Notes: generated by a model from the letters alone, not told the origin. Positions 55,731 through 64,000 are shown, counted from the stretch's first letter. The stretch: DNA of 64,000 nt from Candidatus Leucobacter sulfamidivorax (GCA_016771945.1 QZLF01000001.1:1321447-1385446), one strand, 5' to 3'. Translations and numbers: made by a program.

Positions 55731-55919
55731 ATGGTCGGCAACCTCAGCGGAATGCATCTGCTCGCGATCCTCGCGATCGTGCTGCTGCTCTTCGGCGCCC
55801 CTCGACTCCCCGGGCTCGCCAGGAGCCTCGGGCAATCCATGCGGATCCTGAAGCAGGAGGCGGGCGACGACCCTCCGAAGCAGCCCTCCGAGCCCACGGG
55901 CGGATCCCCCGAAGTCTAG
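55731..55919 (+). CDS. tatA: TatA/TatE-like protein
   Basis: 62 residues: a short N-terminal hydrophobic helix (HLLAILAIVLLLFGAPRLPGL), the FGAPRLPGL hinge typical of TatA, an amphipathic helix (ARSLGQSMRILKQEAGD) and a Pro-rich tail. It has a strong AAGGAGAG site and lies 30 bases after the permease gene and before the kinase gene. No tatC is in the window; why a Tat component sits here is unclear. Confidence 0.82.
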   Translation: MVGNLSGMHLLAILAIVLLLFGAPRLPGLARSLGQSMRILKQEAGDDPPKQPSEPTGGSPEV

Positions 55920-55953
55920 TCTGGGAGCGGACGGGCACGATCTGGAGGTGGGG

Positions 55954-57414
55954 ATGGGTGCGCAGTCTCGACTGGAGCCTCCCGACCGGGGCATCGAGCC
56001 CCGGCGATTCGGAGAGGGCCTCACCATGCGGCGGCGCATCGCGGGATTCGCGGTCGCGCTCCTGGTCGGCCCGCTGCTGACCTGGCTGTTCAGCAGTCTC
56101 GACTCCTCGGAGCAGATCGCCACGGAGCTGCTCAGCTTCCAACTGCTCGTGGTCGTGGTCGCCCTCCTGGGCGGCATCTGGCCCGCGCTCTTCGCGGCCG
56201 TGCTCTCCGCGCTCACGGTCGACCTCTTCTTCATCGAACCGCATCTCACCGTGGCGGTCGCCGATCCGGTGCACGCCTTCACGCTGGTCCTGTACGTCGT
56301 CATCGCGGCGCTCGTCAGCGTCGTGGTGGCCCGCGCGGAGCGGCAGACGCAGCGCGCCCGACGCGCCGCCGCGGATGCCGAGTTGCTCCAGGCCGTCGCG
56401 GGCAGCGTGCTGCGCGGGCAGGACGCCGTGCAGGCGCTGCTGGATCGCACCCGGGAGGCGTTCTCGCTCGTCCATGTGCGCCTGATGGAGGGCGATGCGG
56501 TCGTCGCCTCCTCGGGCGAGCCGGCGCCCGGGCCGGGCTGCACGCGCTTCCCCGTCGACCGGGAGACGACGCTGGAGGTCCAGGGCCCGGAACCGTCCCC
56601 CTCGGCGAGGCGGTTGATCGCGGTCGTCGCCACGCAGCTCGCCGCGGTGCTCGAGCATCGCAGACTCGAGGAGGTCGCGAGCGAGATCGAGCCGCTCGCC
56701 GCCTCCGACCGCGTGCGCGGCGCCCTGCTCTCGGCGCTCAGCCACGACCTGCGCAGACCCCTCGCCGCCGCCACGGCGGCCGTCGGAGGGCTGCGCGCGG
56801 CCGGGGACACCCTTTCGGACGCCGACGAGCGGGAGCTGCTGGAGACCGCGGAGGAGAGCCTCGAAGCGCTCACCGGACTCGTCACCGACCTGCTCGACGT
56901 CAGCCGGGTGCAGGCCGGAGCCCTGACGATCGCCCCGGTCCCGGTCGATCCGAGCGACGTCCTCGCCCGCACCCTCGACGAGTTCGGCGCCGAGTTCGGC
57001 GACGAGGCGGTCGCCGTCGAGCTCGCGGCCGACCACGGCTCCGCGCAGATGCTCGCCGATCCGGTCCTCTTGCAGCGCGCGGTCGCCAACCTGCTCGCGA
57101 ACGCGGTCCGCTTCTCCCCGCCGGGCACCGCGGTGCGGATCTCCACCCGGGCCCGCGGCGACCGGGTGGAGATCCGGGTGGTCGATCACGGGCCGGGGAT
57201 CCCCGCCGACCGCGGCGAGGAGATCTTCGTCCCCTTCCAGCGCCTCGGCGACACCGACAACACCACCGGCCTCGGGCTCGGCCTCGCCCTCTCCCGCGGC
57301 TTCATCGAGGCCATGCGGGGCACGCTCGTACCCGAGAGCACCCCGGGCGGCGGGCTCACGATGGTGGTGTCGCTGCCGAGCACCGCCCGGGGTACGGAAG
57401 GAGCGTCGCGATGA
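55954..57414 (+). CDS. KdpD-like sensor histidine kinase lacking the KdpD/USP domains
   Basis: 486 residues. Four clustered helices of the DUF4118 type (FAVALLVGPLLTWLFSSL; LLVVVVALLGGIWPALFAAV; LVLYVVIAALVSVVV), a GAF-like region, HisKA with phospho-acceptor His264 in ALLSALSHDLRRPLAAATA, and HATPase boxes (LLQRAVANLLANAVRFS; VVDHGPGIPADRGEEIFVPF; GLGLGLALSRGF). Full KdpD proteins are about 890 residues with N-terminal KdpD and UspA domains; both are missing. Start ATG 55954 has GGAGG at proper distance. Four-base overlap with the regulator gene. Confidence 0.9.
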   Translation: MGAQSRLEPPDRGIEPRRFGEGLTMRRRIAGFAVALLVGPLLTWLFSSLDSSEQIATELLSFQLLVVVVALLGGIWPALFAAVLSALTVDLFFIEPHLTVAVADPVHAFTLVLYVVIAALVSVVVARAERQTQRARRAAADAELLQAVAGSVLRGQDAVQALLDRTREAFSLVHVRLMEGDAVVASSGEPAPGPGCTRFPVDRETTLEVQGPEPSPSARRLIAVVATQLAAVLEHRRLEEVASEIEPLAASDRVRGALLSALSHDLRRPLAAATAAVGGLRAAGDTLSDADERELLETAEESLEALTGLVTDLLDVSRVQAGALTIAPVPVDPSDVLARTLDEFGAEFGDEAVAVELAADHGSAQMLADPVLLQRAVANLLANAVRFSPPGTAVRISTRARGDRVEIRVVDHGPGIPADRGEEIFVPFQRLGDTDNTTGLGLGLALSRGFIEAMRGTLVPESTPGGGLTMVVSLPSTARGTEGASR

Positions 57415-58184
57415 GGATCCTGATCGCCGACGACGACCCGCAGCTGCTCAGGGCGCTCCGGATCACCCTGAGCGCGAAGGGGTACGAGGTCGTCACGGCG
57501 ACGGACGGCGCGCAGGCCATCGCCGAGGCCGTCGACCATCGTCCCGAGCTGTTCATCCTCGATCTCGGCATGCCCCGGCTCGACGGCATCGAGGTGATCC
57601 ACGGCATTCGCGGCTGGTCCGAGGCGCCGATCCTCGTCGTCTCGGGACGCTCCGACACGGCCGACAAGGTGGAGGCGCTCGATGCCGGGGCCGACGACTA
57701 CGTCACCAAGCCGTTCTCGGTCGAGGAACTGCTCGCCCGCATCCGAGCGCTCACCCGCCGGCTTCCCGCCGAGGACCTCCGCCCGGTCGTGCGGCTGGGC
57801 GACATCGTGATCGACCTGTCCGCGCGCACGGTGATCGACGCCTCGGCCGACGAGCCCCGGCCGATCCGCCTCACGCCGACCGAATGGCAGGTCATGGAGC
57901 TGCTGATCCGCAACTCCGGCCGGCTCGTGACCAGGCAGATGCTGCTCACGCACATCTGGGGCACCGACCACGTGAAGGACACGGGGTACCTGCGGCTGTA
58001 CCTGTCGCAGCTGCGCAAGAAGCTCGAACCCGATCCGGCCCGGCCGCGCCACCTCCTCACCGAGCCCGGGATGGGCTACCGGCTGCAGCCCGATGCTCAG
58101 GCCGATCCGGGGCCGGGGGTGGAGCCCCGGCCCGAGACCGGACCCGAGTCCGGGAAGAGCCATCGGGGCACGATCCAGAGATAG
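57411..58184 (+). CDS. KdpE-like response regulator (OmpR family)
   Basis: 257 residues. Receiver: ILIADDDPQLLRALRITL with the acidic pocket, phospho-acceptor Asp51 in LFILDLGMPRLDG, LVVSGRSDTADKVEALDAGADDYVTKPF with the conserved Lys. Winged helix: IRLTPTEWQVMELLIRNSGR, LVTRQMLLTHIWG, YLRLYLSQLRKKLEPDPARPRHLLTEPGMGYRL, as in KdpE. The last ~30 residues (Pro/Gly-rich) overlap the convergent BASS gene. Predicted to act with the kinase on the permease promoter. Confidence 0.92.
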   Translation: MRILIADDDPQLLRALRITLSAKGYEVVTATDGAQAIAEAVDHRPELFILDLGMPRLDGIEVIHGIRGWSEAPILVVSGRSDTADKVEALDAGADDYVTKPFSVEELLARIRALTRRLPAEDLRPVVRLGDIVIDLSARTVIDASADEPRPIRLTPTEWQVMELLIRNSGRLVTRQMLLTHIWGTDHVKDTGYLRLYLSQLRKKLEPDPARPRHLLTEPGMGYRLQPDAQADPGPGVEPRPETGPESGKSHRGTIQR

Positions 58185-59099
58185 GCGAGCATCCCGAACA
58201 GCTCGACGAGGGACTGCATCACGATCGCCACCGCCGCGATCTCCCACCCCGGGGGGCAGCGAGAGCGCGAGCGGCAGCACGACGAACGAGTTGCGGGTGC
58301 CGAAGCCGAACGCGAGGGTTCTCCCCTGCCGCGGGGGCAGCCGCAGCGCGGAGGCCGCGAGCCTGGCGAGCACGGCCGCGAGCAGCAGGAATGCGAGGGC
58401 GGCCGCGACCACGATCGGCAGCAGGTGCAGCGACTCCCCCACCGCGCCCACCTGCGAACCGGCGGCGAGCAGCAGCACCGCGGCGAGCATCGGCACCGGC
58501 AGCCGGCCGAGGCCCTCGCTCACGCGCTCTGCGGCGGGTCGCCCGCGCAGGAGGACCGCGGCGACCGCCGCCGCGACGAGCGGCGCGAGCACGACCAGCA
58601 GCGCGGGGACGAGCTGCTCGAGGCCGAGCGCCGGCGCGGCGCCGCGCGGCGCCATGAGCCAGAGATAGGCCGGCAGCAGCGCCAGCTGGAGCAGCAGGTT
58701 CAGCGGGGTCACCGCGGTCGCGCGGAGGGCGTCGCCCCGCCCGAGCTGGGTGAAGGCGATGAACCAGTCGGTGCACGGCACCAGCAGCACGAGCAGCAGC
58801 CCGAGCCGGAGGGCGTCGTCCTCGGGCACGAGGCGCACGATCCCCCACACGAGGATCGGCAGGACGAGGAAGTTGCCCAGCAGGACCGCGCCCAGGAAGC
58901 GCAGATCCGCGAAGGCCTCGCCGATCCGGATCAGCGGCACCTGCGTGAAGATCGCGAAGAGCAGCACGGCCAGCATCGGCCAGAGCGCGAGCTCGAACGG
59001 TCCGCGGACGGCCGGCCAGGCGCTTCCGATCGCCAGCCCCGCCGCGATCGCGGCCAGGTAGATCCAGACCTGGCGGCGCTCGAGCGTCAGCCGCGTCAT
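58097..59099 (-). pseudogene. BASS-superfamily transporter (arsenite/bile-acid type), one-base frameshift
   Basis: From ATG 59099: QVWIYLAAIAAGLAIGSAWP, then eight or nine helices including FLGAVLLGNFLVLPILVWGI, LLVPCTDWFIAFTQLGRGDAL and FGFGTRNSFVVLPLALSLPPG. The frame breaks in the C4G6 run at 58247-58256; the next frame continues WEIAAVAIVMQSLVELFGML, AYLWIVPRWLF to a stop at 58097. Span is 3n+1, so one base too many. The PCTDW and GTRNSF blocks recall the actinobacterial arsenic resistance branch of the family. It overlaps the KdpE-like gene by 88 bases. Confidence 0.82.
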
Positions 59100-59101
59100 C
59101 C

Positions 59102-59116
59102 CACTTTCATACCACG
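59102..59116 (-). promoter_or_regulatory. second copy of the 15-base shared motif
   Basis: Identical to 53507-53521 on the reverse strand (CGTGGTATGAAAGTG). Here TATGAA would be a -10 placed just before ATG 59099, consistent with a leaderless or very short-leader transcript of the BASS gene. Confidence 0.4.
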
Positions 59117-59205
59117 GCCGCTCCGTCCGCGCCGGGTCGGGCACGGGGATCCGGATCCATCTGGCGCGCGCCCCCGGCAGTGTTGTAATCTATTCGTTAC
59201 CCAAT

Positions 59206-59223
59206 CGAGCGGTCCTCCGCTCG
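59206..59223 (+). promoter_or_regulatory. leader hairpin upstream of the M23 peptidase
   Basis: CGAGCGG-TCCT-CCGCTCG, a perfect 7-bp stem with a 4-base loop, lies after an AT-rich promoter-like stretch (TTGTAATCTATTCGTTAC, 59182-59199) and 55 bases before the ATG. It may affect expression; it does not show the conserved parts of a ydaO riboswitch. Confidence 0.4.
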
Positions 59224-59278
59224 GCGGAGCGCATGCGCCCGCTGGCCGAACGTCACCGAAACGAGCGAACAGGACCGT

Positions 59279-60211
59279 ATGCCCGAGAGCGCGCATGGAT
59301 GCCCGGGGAGTCTCCCCAGTCGTCGTGCTCTCCGCGAGGCGGAACTGCGCAGCCGCGCGGGCAGGCACGGTCGTTCCGGACGGCACGGCGACCCGGAGCC
59401 GCTCCCGCAGGACGTCGCCGGCAGGCACGGGCACGCGGCTCCGGCCGCGGCGGCCCCGCCCCCGATCCCGCCGGTGCTCTCCCTCCCCAACATCGACATC
59501 GCGCCGATCTGCTCCAGCGCCGACCGACTCGAGCCGGTGCGCCCGAAGCGGCGAGCGGCCCGCGCGTTCAGCGCCTCCTTCGGACTCGCGGGCGCGGCGG
59601 CGCTGGCCTTCGCCTTCACCACCTCCGGGCTCTCCGGCCCGACCTCCGCATCCGCCCAGGCCGCGGCGCAGCAGCAGCAGCACCTCGGCACGGCCTCGTC
59701 CCCCGCGACCGCCTACGAAGTGCTCGCCGAAGTCGCCGCCGAGACCGTCCCCGCCGATGCGCTGACGAGCTTCACCAACTACGCCGACGCCGCGGTCCAG
59801 TACCCCTTCGCCGAGCCGGTCATGCTGACCGACGGCTTCGGCGAACGCGACTTCCCCGTCGCGGGCTTCCACGACGCGCAGGATTTCGCGGCGCCGTTCG
59901 GCACCCCGATCCAGACGATGGCCGACGGCACCGTGCTCGAGGCGGGCTGGGCCCAGGACGGCTGCGGCTTCGGTCTGAAGCTGCAGCACCGCATCGACGG
60001 CAAGGACGTGACGAGCCGCTACTGCCACATGTGGGAGGGCTCGAACGCCTTCGCCGTCGGGGACAAGGTCGTGGTGGGCCAGGAGGTCGGTCGCGTCGGC
60101 TCGACCGGCATCTCCTTCGGCCCGCACCTGCACTTCGTGATCCAGGTCGACGGGCAGGCCGTGGATCCGATGCCCTTCCTGCTGAAGTACAACCGCAGCA
60201 CGCGCCGCTGA
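59279..60211 (+). CDS. M23-family cell-wall endopeptidase
   Basis: 310 residues. A His/Pro/Ala-rich cytoplasmic N-terminus (1-90), one signal-anchor helix (ASFGLAGAAALAFAFTTSGL), a linker, and an LytM domain with GFHDAQDFAAPFGTPI (zinc His and Asp in HxxxD), RYCHMWEGS and HLHFVIQVDG (HxH). It cleaves peptidoglycan cross-links outside the membrane. Low complexity N-terminal sequence makes the exact start uncertain; ATG 59279 was kept as the first Met. Confidence 0.9.
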   Translation: MPESAHGCPGSLPSRRALREAELRSRAGRHGRSGRHGDPEPLPQDVAGRHGHAAPAAAAPPPIPPVLSLPNIDIAPICSSADRLEPVRPKRRAARAFSASFGLAGAAALAFAFTTSGLSGPTSASAQAAAQQQQHLGTASSPATAYEVLAEVAAETVPADALTSFTNYADAAVQYPFAEPVMLTDGFGERDFPVAGFHDAQDFAAPFGTPIQTMADGTVLEAGWAQDGCGFGLKLQHRIDGKDVTSRYCHMWEGSNAFAVGDKVVVGQEVGRVGSTGISFGPHLHFVIQVDGQAVDPMPFLLKYNRSTRR

Positions 60212-60265
60212 TCCGCCGGGCCGTCACCTACCGCTAGACTCGGCGGAAATCCGAGGGGCGCGGTA

Positions 60266-61027
60266 ATGACGGTATGGCGTCGGTGGATCTTCCCGATCCT
60301 GATGGTGGTCGTGTTCGGCGTGATCGCCGCATCCCTGGCGAAGCTGGCGTTCTTCCCGGACTCGGAGGGCGCCCCCGCGCATCCCTCCGCCGGCATCGCC
60401 GATCCGGTCGTCGCGGTCGAGCGCGGCTCCGTCGTGAACGAGCCCGAGCTCACGGGCACCGTCGCGCGCGACGAGCAGGTCGCGGTTCGCGCGGAGATCG
60501 AGGGCACGGTGACCGCGGTGCACGTCTCGGGCGGAGAGGAAGTCTGGGCGGGCCAGCCGCTCTTCACCCTGAAGCGCGAGTACCCGGCGGCCGTGATCGA
60601 CGTGCACGCGCCCGAGGCCGGACGGCTCGGAGAGCTCGCCCTCGTCGCCGGCCAGCAGGTCACGGTGGGCGCCGAGCTCGTGAAGCTCTCCTCGGCCCGC
60701 TACCACGTGCTCAGCACCGTGCAGCCGGTGCAGCTGTACCGGTTGCTGGGCGCGCCGAGCGAGGGCACCGCGACCATCACGGGCGGCCCCGCGCCCTTCA
60801 CCTGCATGGGCCTCACCACGCAGGTCGCCGACGACGGCACCACGAGCGTGCGCTGCAGCGTGCCGGTCGACCAGGTCGTCTTCCCGGGACTGCCCGTCAG
60901 CCTCTCCATCGCCGTCGGCACGGCGGAGGACGTGCTCGTCATCCCCGCGACCGCCGCCAAGGGGGGCTCGGGCAGCGGGCTCGTCTGGGTCGACGCCGGC
61001 GACGGCGAGACGGGCACGGCCTGGTGA
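60266..61027 (+). CDS. MacA/HlyD-like membrane fusion protein
   Basis: 253 residues: N-terminal membrane anchor (WIFPILMVVVFGVIAASLAKL), a lipoyl-like half (VAVRAEIEGTVTAVHVSGGE, then VWAGQPLFTLKREYPAAVID), a barrel-like region (VQLYRLLGAPSEGTATITGG) and VDQVVFPGLPVSLSI. It ends abruptly after VDAGDGETGTAW, shorter than homologues that add a C-terminal domain. Overlaps the ATPase gene (GTGA). A TAGACT hexamer lies near 60235. Confidence 0.85.
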   Translation: MTVWRRWIFPILMVVVFGVIAASLAKLAFFPDSEGAPAHPSAGIADPVVAVERGSVVNEPELTGTVARDEQVAVRAEIEGTVTAVHVSGGEEVWAGQPLFTLKREYPAAVIDVHAPEAGRLGELALVAGQQVTVGAELVKLSSARYHVLSTVQPVQLYRLLGAPSEGTATITGGPAPFTCMGLTTQVADDGTTSVRCSVPVDQVVFPGLPVSLSIAVGTAEDVLVIPATAAKGGSGSGLVWVDAGDGETGTAW

Positions 61028-61770
61028 CGCTGATCGAGCTCCGCGACGTGTCGAAGCACGTCGTGCTGCCCGACGACTCGCGTCTCGACATCCTGAGCGG
61101 GGTCTCCATCGCGATCGAGACCGGCGATCACGTCGCGATCGTGGGCCGCAGCGGATCCGGCAAGACCACGCTGCTCAACCTGCTCGGCCTGCTGGACGCG
61201 CCCTCGGGCGGGGAGATCGTCTTCGAGGGCCGCTCCACCGCCGGGCTGCGGCCGGGACGGCTCGACCGCATGCGCGGCCGGGGCGTCGGCTTCGTCTTCC
61301 AGCAGTTCAACCTGCTGCCCGGCCGCAGCGCGCTCGAGAACGTGATGATGCCGCTCGGCTATGCGAGCGGATCGGCCTTCTGGAACCGGCGGCGGCTCGC
61401 CTCGGAGATGCTGGAGCGCGTGGGCCTCGGGCACCGCCTCGAGCAGCGGCCGGAGCGCCTCTCGGGAGGCGAGCAGCAGCGGGTCGCCATCGCCCGCGCG
61501 CTCGTGCGGCGTCCGGTGCTGATCCTCGCCGACGAGCCGACCGGCGCGCTCGACGTCGACACGGGGGCGGCGGTGATGCGGCTGCTCGACGACGTGGCCT
61601 CGGAGACCGGCGCGGCCCTCGTCATGATCACCCACGACCTGCACGTCGCCTCGCTCGCGCGGCGCCACTACCGTCTCGAGCAGGGCATGCTCGCTCCCAT
61701 CGACCTCGCCGCGGCCTTCGCCCGCAGCACGCTCGCGGTCGACGACGCCGCGACCGGGGGCGCCTCGTGA
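61024..61770 (+). CDS. MacB/LolD-type ABC ATPase
   Basis: 248 residues. Walker A VGRSGSGKTTLLNLLGLLD, Q-loop FVFQQFNLLPGRSALENVMM, signature RLSGGEQQRVAIARALV, Walker B LILADEPTGALDVDTG, switch MITHDLHVASLARRHY. Typical of ATPases that pair with FtsX-like permeases for export of peptides or antibiotics. Four-base overlaps on both sides. Confidence 0.93.
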   Translation: MTLIELRDVSKHVVLPDDSRLDILSGVSIAIETGDHVAIVGRSGSGKTTLLNLLGLLDAPSGGEIVFEGRSTAGLRPGRLDRMRGRGVGFVFQQFNLLPGRSALENVMMPLGYASGSAFWNRRRLASEMLERVGLGHRLEQRPERLSGGEQQRVAIARALVRRPVLILADEPTGALDVDTGAAVMRLLDDVASETGAALVMITHDLHVASLARRHYRLEQGMLAPIDLAAAFARSTLAVDDAATGGAS

Positions 61771-62995
61771 GGGCGCTGAGCAGCGCCGTCGGCGCGCTCG
61801 GCGAGGCCTGGGCCGAGCTGCGCACGCACAAGCTCAGAGTCGCGCTGAGCCTCATCGGCATCGCGGTCGCGGTCGCGGCGCTCACCGCGGTCGTCGCCCT
61901 CGGCGAGTACCAGCGGCAGGCCATGGTCGAGCAGTCGGACCGCTACGGAGGCCGCGTGGCGACGCTCTCGGTCGGCACGCACTCGACCGACGGCTCCCCC
62001 GTCGACTGGGCCGAGGCGGATCGGCGCTTCGTGCGGGCGGCGGAGCGCTACGGCTTCAGCCACACCGCGCGCGTGGTGCCGGACGGCTCGACGACCCGCC
62101 GGTGCAGCTGCCCGAGGGCGTGAAGGACGTCCCCGCGCGGCTCATGGACCCTGCGTACCCGGTCATGCACCGCCTCGCCCTGCTCGAGGGCCGCTGGTTC
62201 TCACCGCAGGACCGGGAGCTGCTCGCACCGCCCGTGGTGATCAACGAGCCGCTGTGGGACCTGCTCGGTCGGGTGCCGCTCGATCGGCACCCGACCCTGC
62301 GCATGGGCGGCGCGTTGGCGGGCGTGTATCCGATCGTCGGCGTGACGCCCCGGGAGGGGATGTGGGACACCCGACCCAGGGTCGAGATGCTGCTCGACCA
62401 CTACCGCGAGCGGCTCGGAGCGGTGCTGGCCGAGGTGCAGGTCATGTGGGAGGCCTGGGGGCCCGGCTAGCTGGCCTCGGACATCGGCCCCGTGCTCGCG
62501 ATGGATCTGCGCGCCCAGCTGCCGCCCGGCCTCGAGGTGTCGGTGAGCCGGACCGACTGGGCCGCGCAGCCGGGCTTCGAGCAATCGTTCCTCATGATGC
62601 AGCTGGTCACCGGCGGCGTCGCCGGCATCGTGCTGCTGCTGGGCGGGCTCAGCCTCGTCAACATCCAGCTCGTCGCCATGCGCCAGCGCATCCGGGAGAT
62701 CGGCGTGCGCCGCAGCTTCGGGGCCTCGGACGGTCGCATCTTCGCCTCGGTCATGCTCGAGAGCGTCGTCGCCACCACCGCCGCGGGGGTGATCGGCATC
62801 GCCGTGGCCGTCGCGGTGCTGCGCAGCCCCTGGGTGACGCAGAGTCTCTTCTCGGGGCTGCAGGACGTGCCGCCGTTCCCCTTCGGGGCGGCGATCGTCG
62901 GTCTCGTGGCCTCCGTGGCGGTCGGCGCGCTCGCCGGGCTGATCCCGGCGCTCGTCGCCCTGCGGGTGCGCGTCATCGACGCGATCCGCTTCTGA
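61767..62995 (+). pseudogene. FtsX/MacB-like ABC permease, broken by a frameshift and a stop
   Basis: N-terminal part: ELRTHKLRVALSLIGIAVAVAALTAVVALGEYQ and the start of the extracytoplasmic domain. Frame is lost near 62090; the next frame runs PPVQLPEGVKDVPARLMDPAYPVMHRLALLEGRWF to MWEAWGPG, then a TAG at 62468-62470. In the same frame follow LASDIGPVLAMDL and three helices (VTGGVAGIVLLLGGLSLVNIQLVAMRQRIREIGVRRSFGA; ESVVATTAAGVIGIAVAVAVL; AAIVGLVASVAVGALAGLIPALVAL). Span is 3n+2. Two separate lesions make real decay more likely here. Confidence 0.85.
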
Positions 62996-63009
62996 GCGCT
63001 CGGACCCAC

Positions 63010-64000
63010 TCAGCCCGCGACGGCGCTGCTCGCCAGGGCCCAGCTCTCGAGCTTCGCGATCGCCGCTCCGGAATCGATCGCCTCCGCCGCGACCCGCATC
63101 CGCTCCCCGAGGCGTTCCAGCATGGGGCGATCCGCCGTCTCGGGATCGGCCATCAGCTCGTAGGCGACGAGGCCGGCCGCAGCGTTGAGCAGGACGATGT
63201 CGCGCACGGCACCCTCCTCCCCCGCGAGCACCCGGCGCACGACGGCCGCGTTCTCGTCGGGGGTGCCCCCGACGAGGTCCTCCATGCGGGCCCGCGGGAT
63301 GCCGAGATCCCGGGGATCGAGGTCGTGCTCCGTGAGCGCGCCGTGGCTGACCTCCCAGATGTGCGAGTGCCCCGTCGTGGTGAGCTCGTCGAGCCCGTCA
63401 TCGCCGCGGAAGACCAGGGCGGTGGCGCCGCGGAAGCGGAACAGGTCGGCGAAGAGCGGCGCGCGGGCCAGGTCGGCGACGCCGGCCGCGTTGGCGTCGG
63501 GGCGGGCGGGGTTGCACAGCGGGCCGAGATAGTTGAACACCGTCTGGATGCCGAGCTCGGCGCGCACGGGCGCGACGTGGCGGAATCCCGGGAGGAAGCG
63601 CGCCGCGTGGACGAAGGCGATCCCGGTGCGGTCGAACACCTCGCGCAGCTGCTCGGGCCCGAGCGCGTAGTTCACGCCGAGCGCCGTGAGCACGTCCGAG
63701 GATCCGGACTTGCTGCTCGCCGCCTTGTTGCCGTGCTTCACCACGGGGACGCCCGTCGCCGCCGCGATGATGGCCGCCATCGTCGAGATGTTGACGGTCC
63801 CGAAGCGGTCCCCGCCGGTGCCGACGATGTCGAGCGACCTCGGGGGCAGCGGCACCTCGACGGCCTCGGCGAGCACGGCATCGCGGAAGCCGACGATCTC
63901 GTCGACCGTCACACCCTTCGACTGCAGCGCCGTCAGGAAGGCGCCCATCTGGGCCGGGCTCGCCTCGCCGGTCATGAATCCGGACATCGCCCACTCGGCC
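63010..64000 (-). CDS. trpD: anthranilate phosphoribosyltransferase (5' end outside window)
   Basis: At least 330 residues are inside. Key parts: SLDIVGTGGDRFGTVNIST (PRPP-binding GTGGD), VVKHGNKAASSKSGSSDVLTALGV (KHGN), FVHAARFLPGFRHVAPVRAELGIQTVFNYLGPLCNPA and FRGDDGLDELTTTGHSHIWEV. The N-terminal helix is seen only from AEWAMSGFMTGEASPAQMGAFLTAL; the start codon is beyond 64000. Second step of the tryptophan branch. No other trp gene is in the window. Confidence 0.96.
   Translation of the reverse strand, partial: AEWAMSGFMTGEASPAQMGAFLTALQSKGVTVDEIVGFRDAVLAEAVEVPLPPRSLDIVGTGGDRFGTVNISTMAAIIAAATGVPVVKHGNKAASSKSGSSDVLTALGVNYALGPEQLREVFDRTGIAFVHAARFLPGFRHVAPVRAELGIQTVFNYLGPLCNPARPDANAAGVADLARAPLFADLFRFRGATALVFRGDDGLDELTTTGHSHIWEVSHGALTEHDLDPRDLGIPRARMEDLVGGTPDENAAVVRRVLAGEEGAVRDIVLLNAAAGLVAYELMADPETADRPMLERLGERMRVAAEAIDSGAAIAKLESWALASSAVAG

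Noticed and set aside
57186-58096. Continuation of the long reverse frame beyond the BASS transporter
   Set aside because: It lies antisense to the KdpD/KdpE-like genes and only arises because the frameshift removes the proper stop; the restored frame stops at 58097.
59145-59278. ydaO (c-di-AMP) riboswitch upstream of the M23 peptidase gene
   Set aside because: Only about 80 bases of leader follow the probable promoter, and the conserved core of that riboswitch is not visible; only a simple 7-bp hairpin was found.

Overview
The window is GC-rich (about 70% by eye) chromosomal DNA from an actinobacterium. Marker genes (RbpA, WhiA, UvrABC, a SufB-first SUF operon, DUF222/HNH, DUF3099), the gene order and the many -10 hexamers of type TAnnCT placed directly before start codons fit the family Microbacteriaceae, plausibly Leucobacter or a close relative. 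That placement is inference; no rRNA or tRNA gene was seen.

Layout. 0-9 kb: truncated MarR regulator with a palindromic operator, small membrane proteins, a methyltransferase, uvrB, an AraC/VOC pair, an unknown protein, a DUF222/HNH gene with a broken 5' end, and a RES toxin/antitoxin pair. 9-19.5 kb: conserved core uvrA-uvrC-rapZ-whiA, then sod, pgk-tpiA, secG; uvrA has a near-perfect LexA box. 19.5-25 kb: rbpA (interrupted by a one-base shift) convergent with tkt-tal-pgi. 25-32 kb: heme O/A synthesis (ctaB, ctaA) and the sufB-sufD-Rieske-sufC-sufT operon, with a DtxR/IdeR-like palindrome between ctaA and sufB. 32-42 kb: ABC-F ATPase, cutinase-like lipoprotein, cupin, DUF3099/SURF1 operon, fabG, serB, an ABC ATPase, rpmE2, an exonuclease, and hydrolase/SpoU/PAP2. 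42-53 kb: an accessory zone of small stress or detoxification genes: a MarR/DoxX/ring-cleavage dioxygenase unit resembling catDE, a TetR/DoxX pair with tandem operators, an imperfect palindromic element, a frameshifted tag, a truncated PepSY gene, and an ECF42-type sigma factor with its DGPF partner. 53-59 kb: an APC-type permease, TatA-like protein, KdpD-like kinase and KdpE-like regulator, probably a potassium or osmotic uptake unit, then a frameshifted BASS/arsenite-type transporter. 59-64 kb: M23 peptidase, a MacAB-like exporter with a broken permease, and trpD running off the end.

Five otherwise intact-looking genes (HNH, rbpA, tag, BASS transporter, ABC permease) each differ from a continuous reading frame by exactly one base, mostly in G/C-rich runs. 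RbpA is expected to be essential or nearly so, so at least some of these are probably sequencing or assembly indels; the permease, which also has an in-frame stop, is the best candidate for real decay. The most interesting loci are the KdpDE-permease-TatA unit with paired upstream repeats, the triosephosphate isomerase with a roughly 97-residue repetitive acidic N-terminal extension, the shared iron-box region of ctaA/suf, and two hairpin elements at 32.0 and 48.2 kb.
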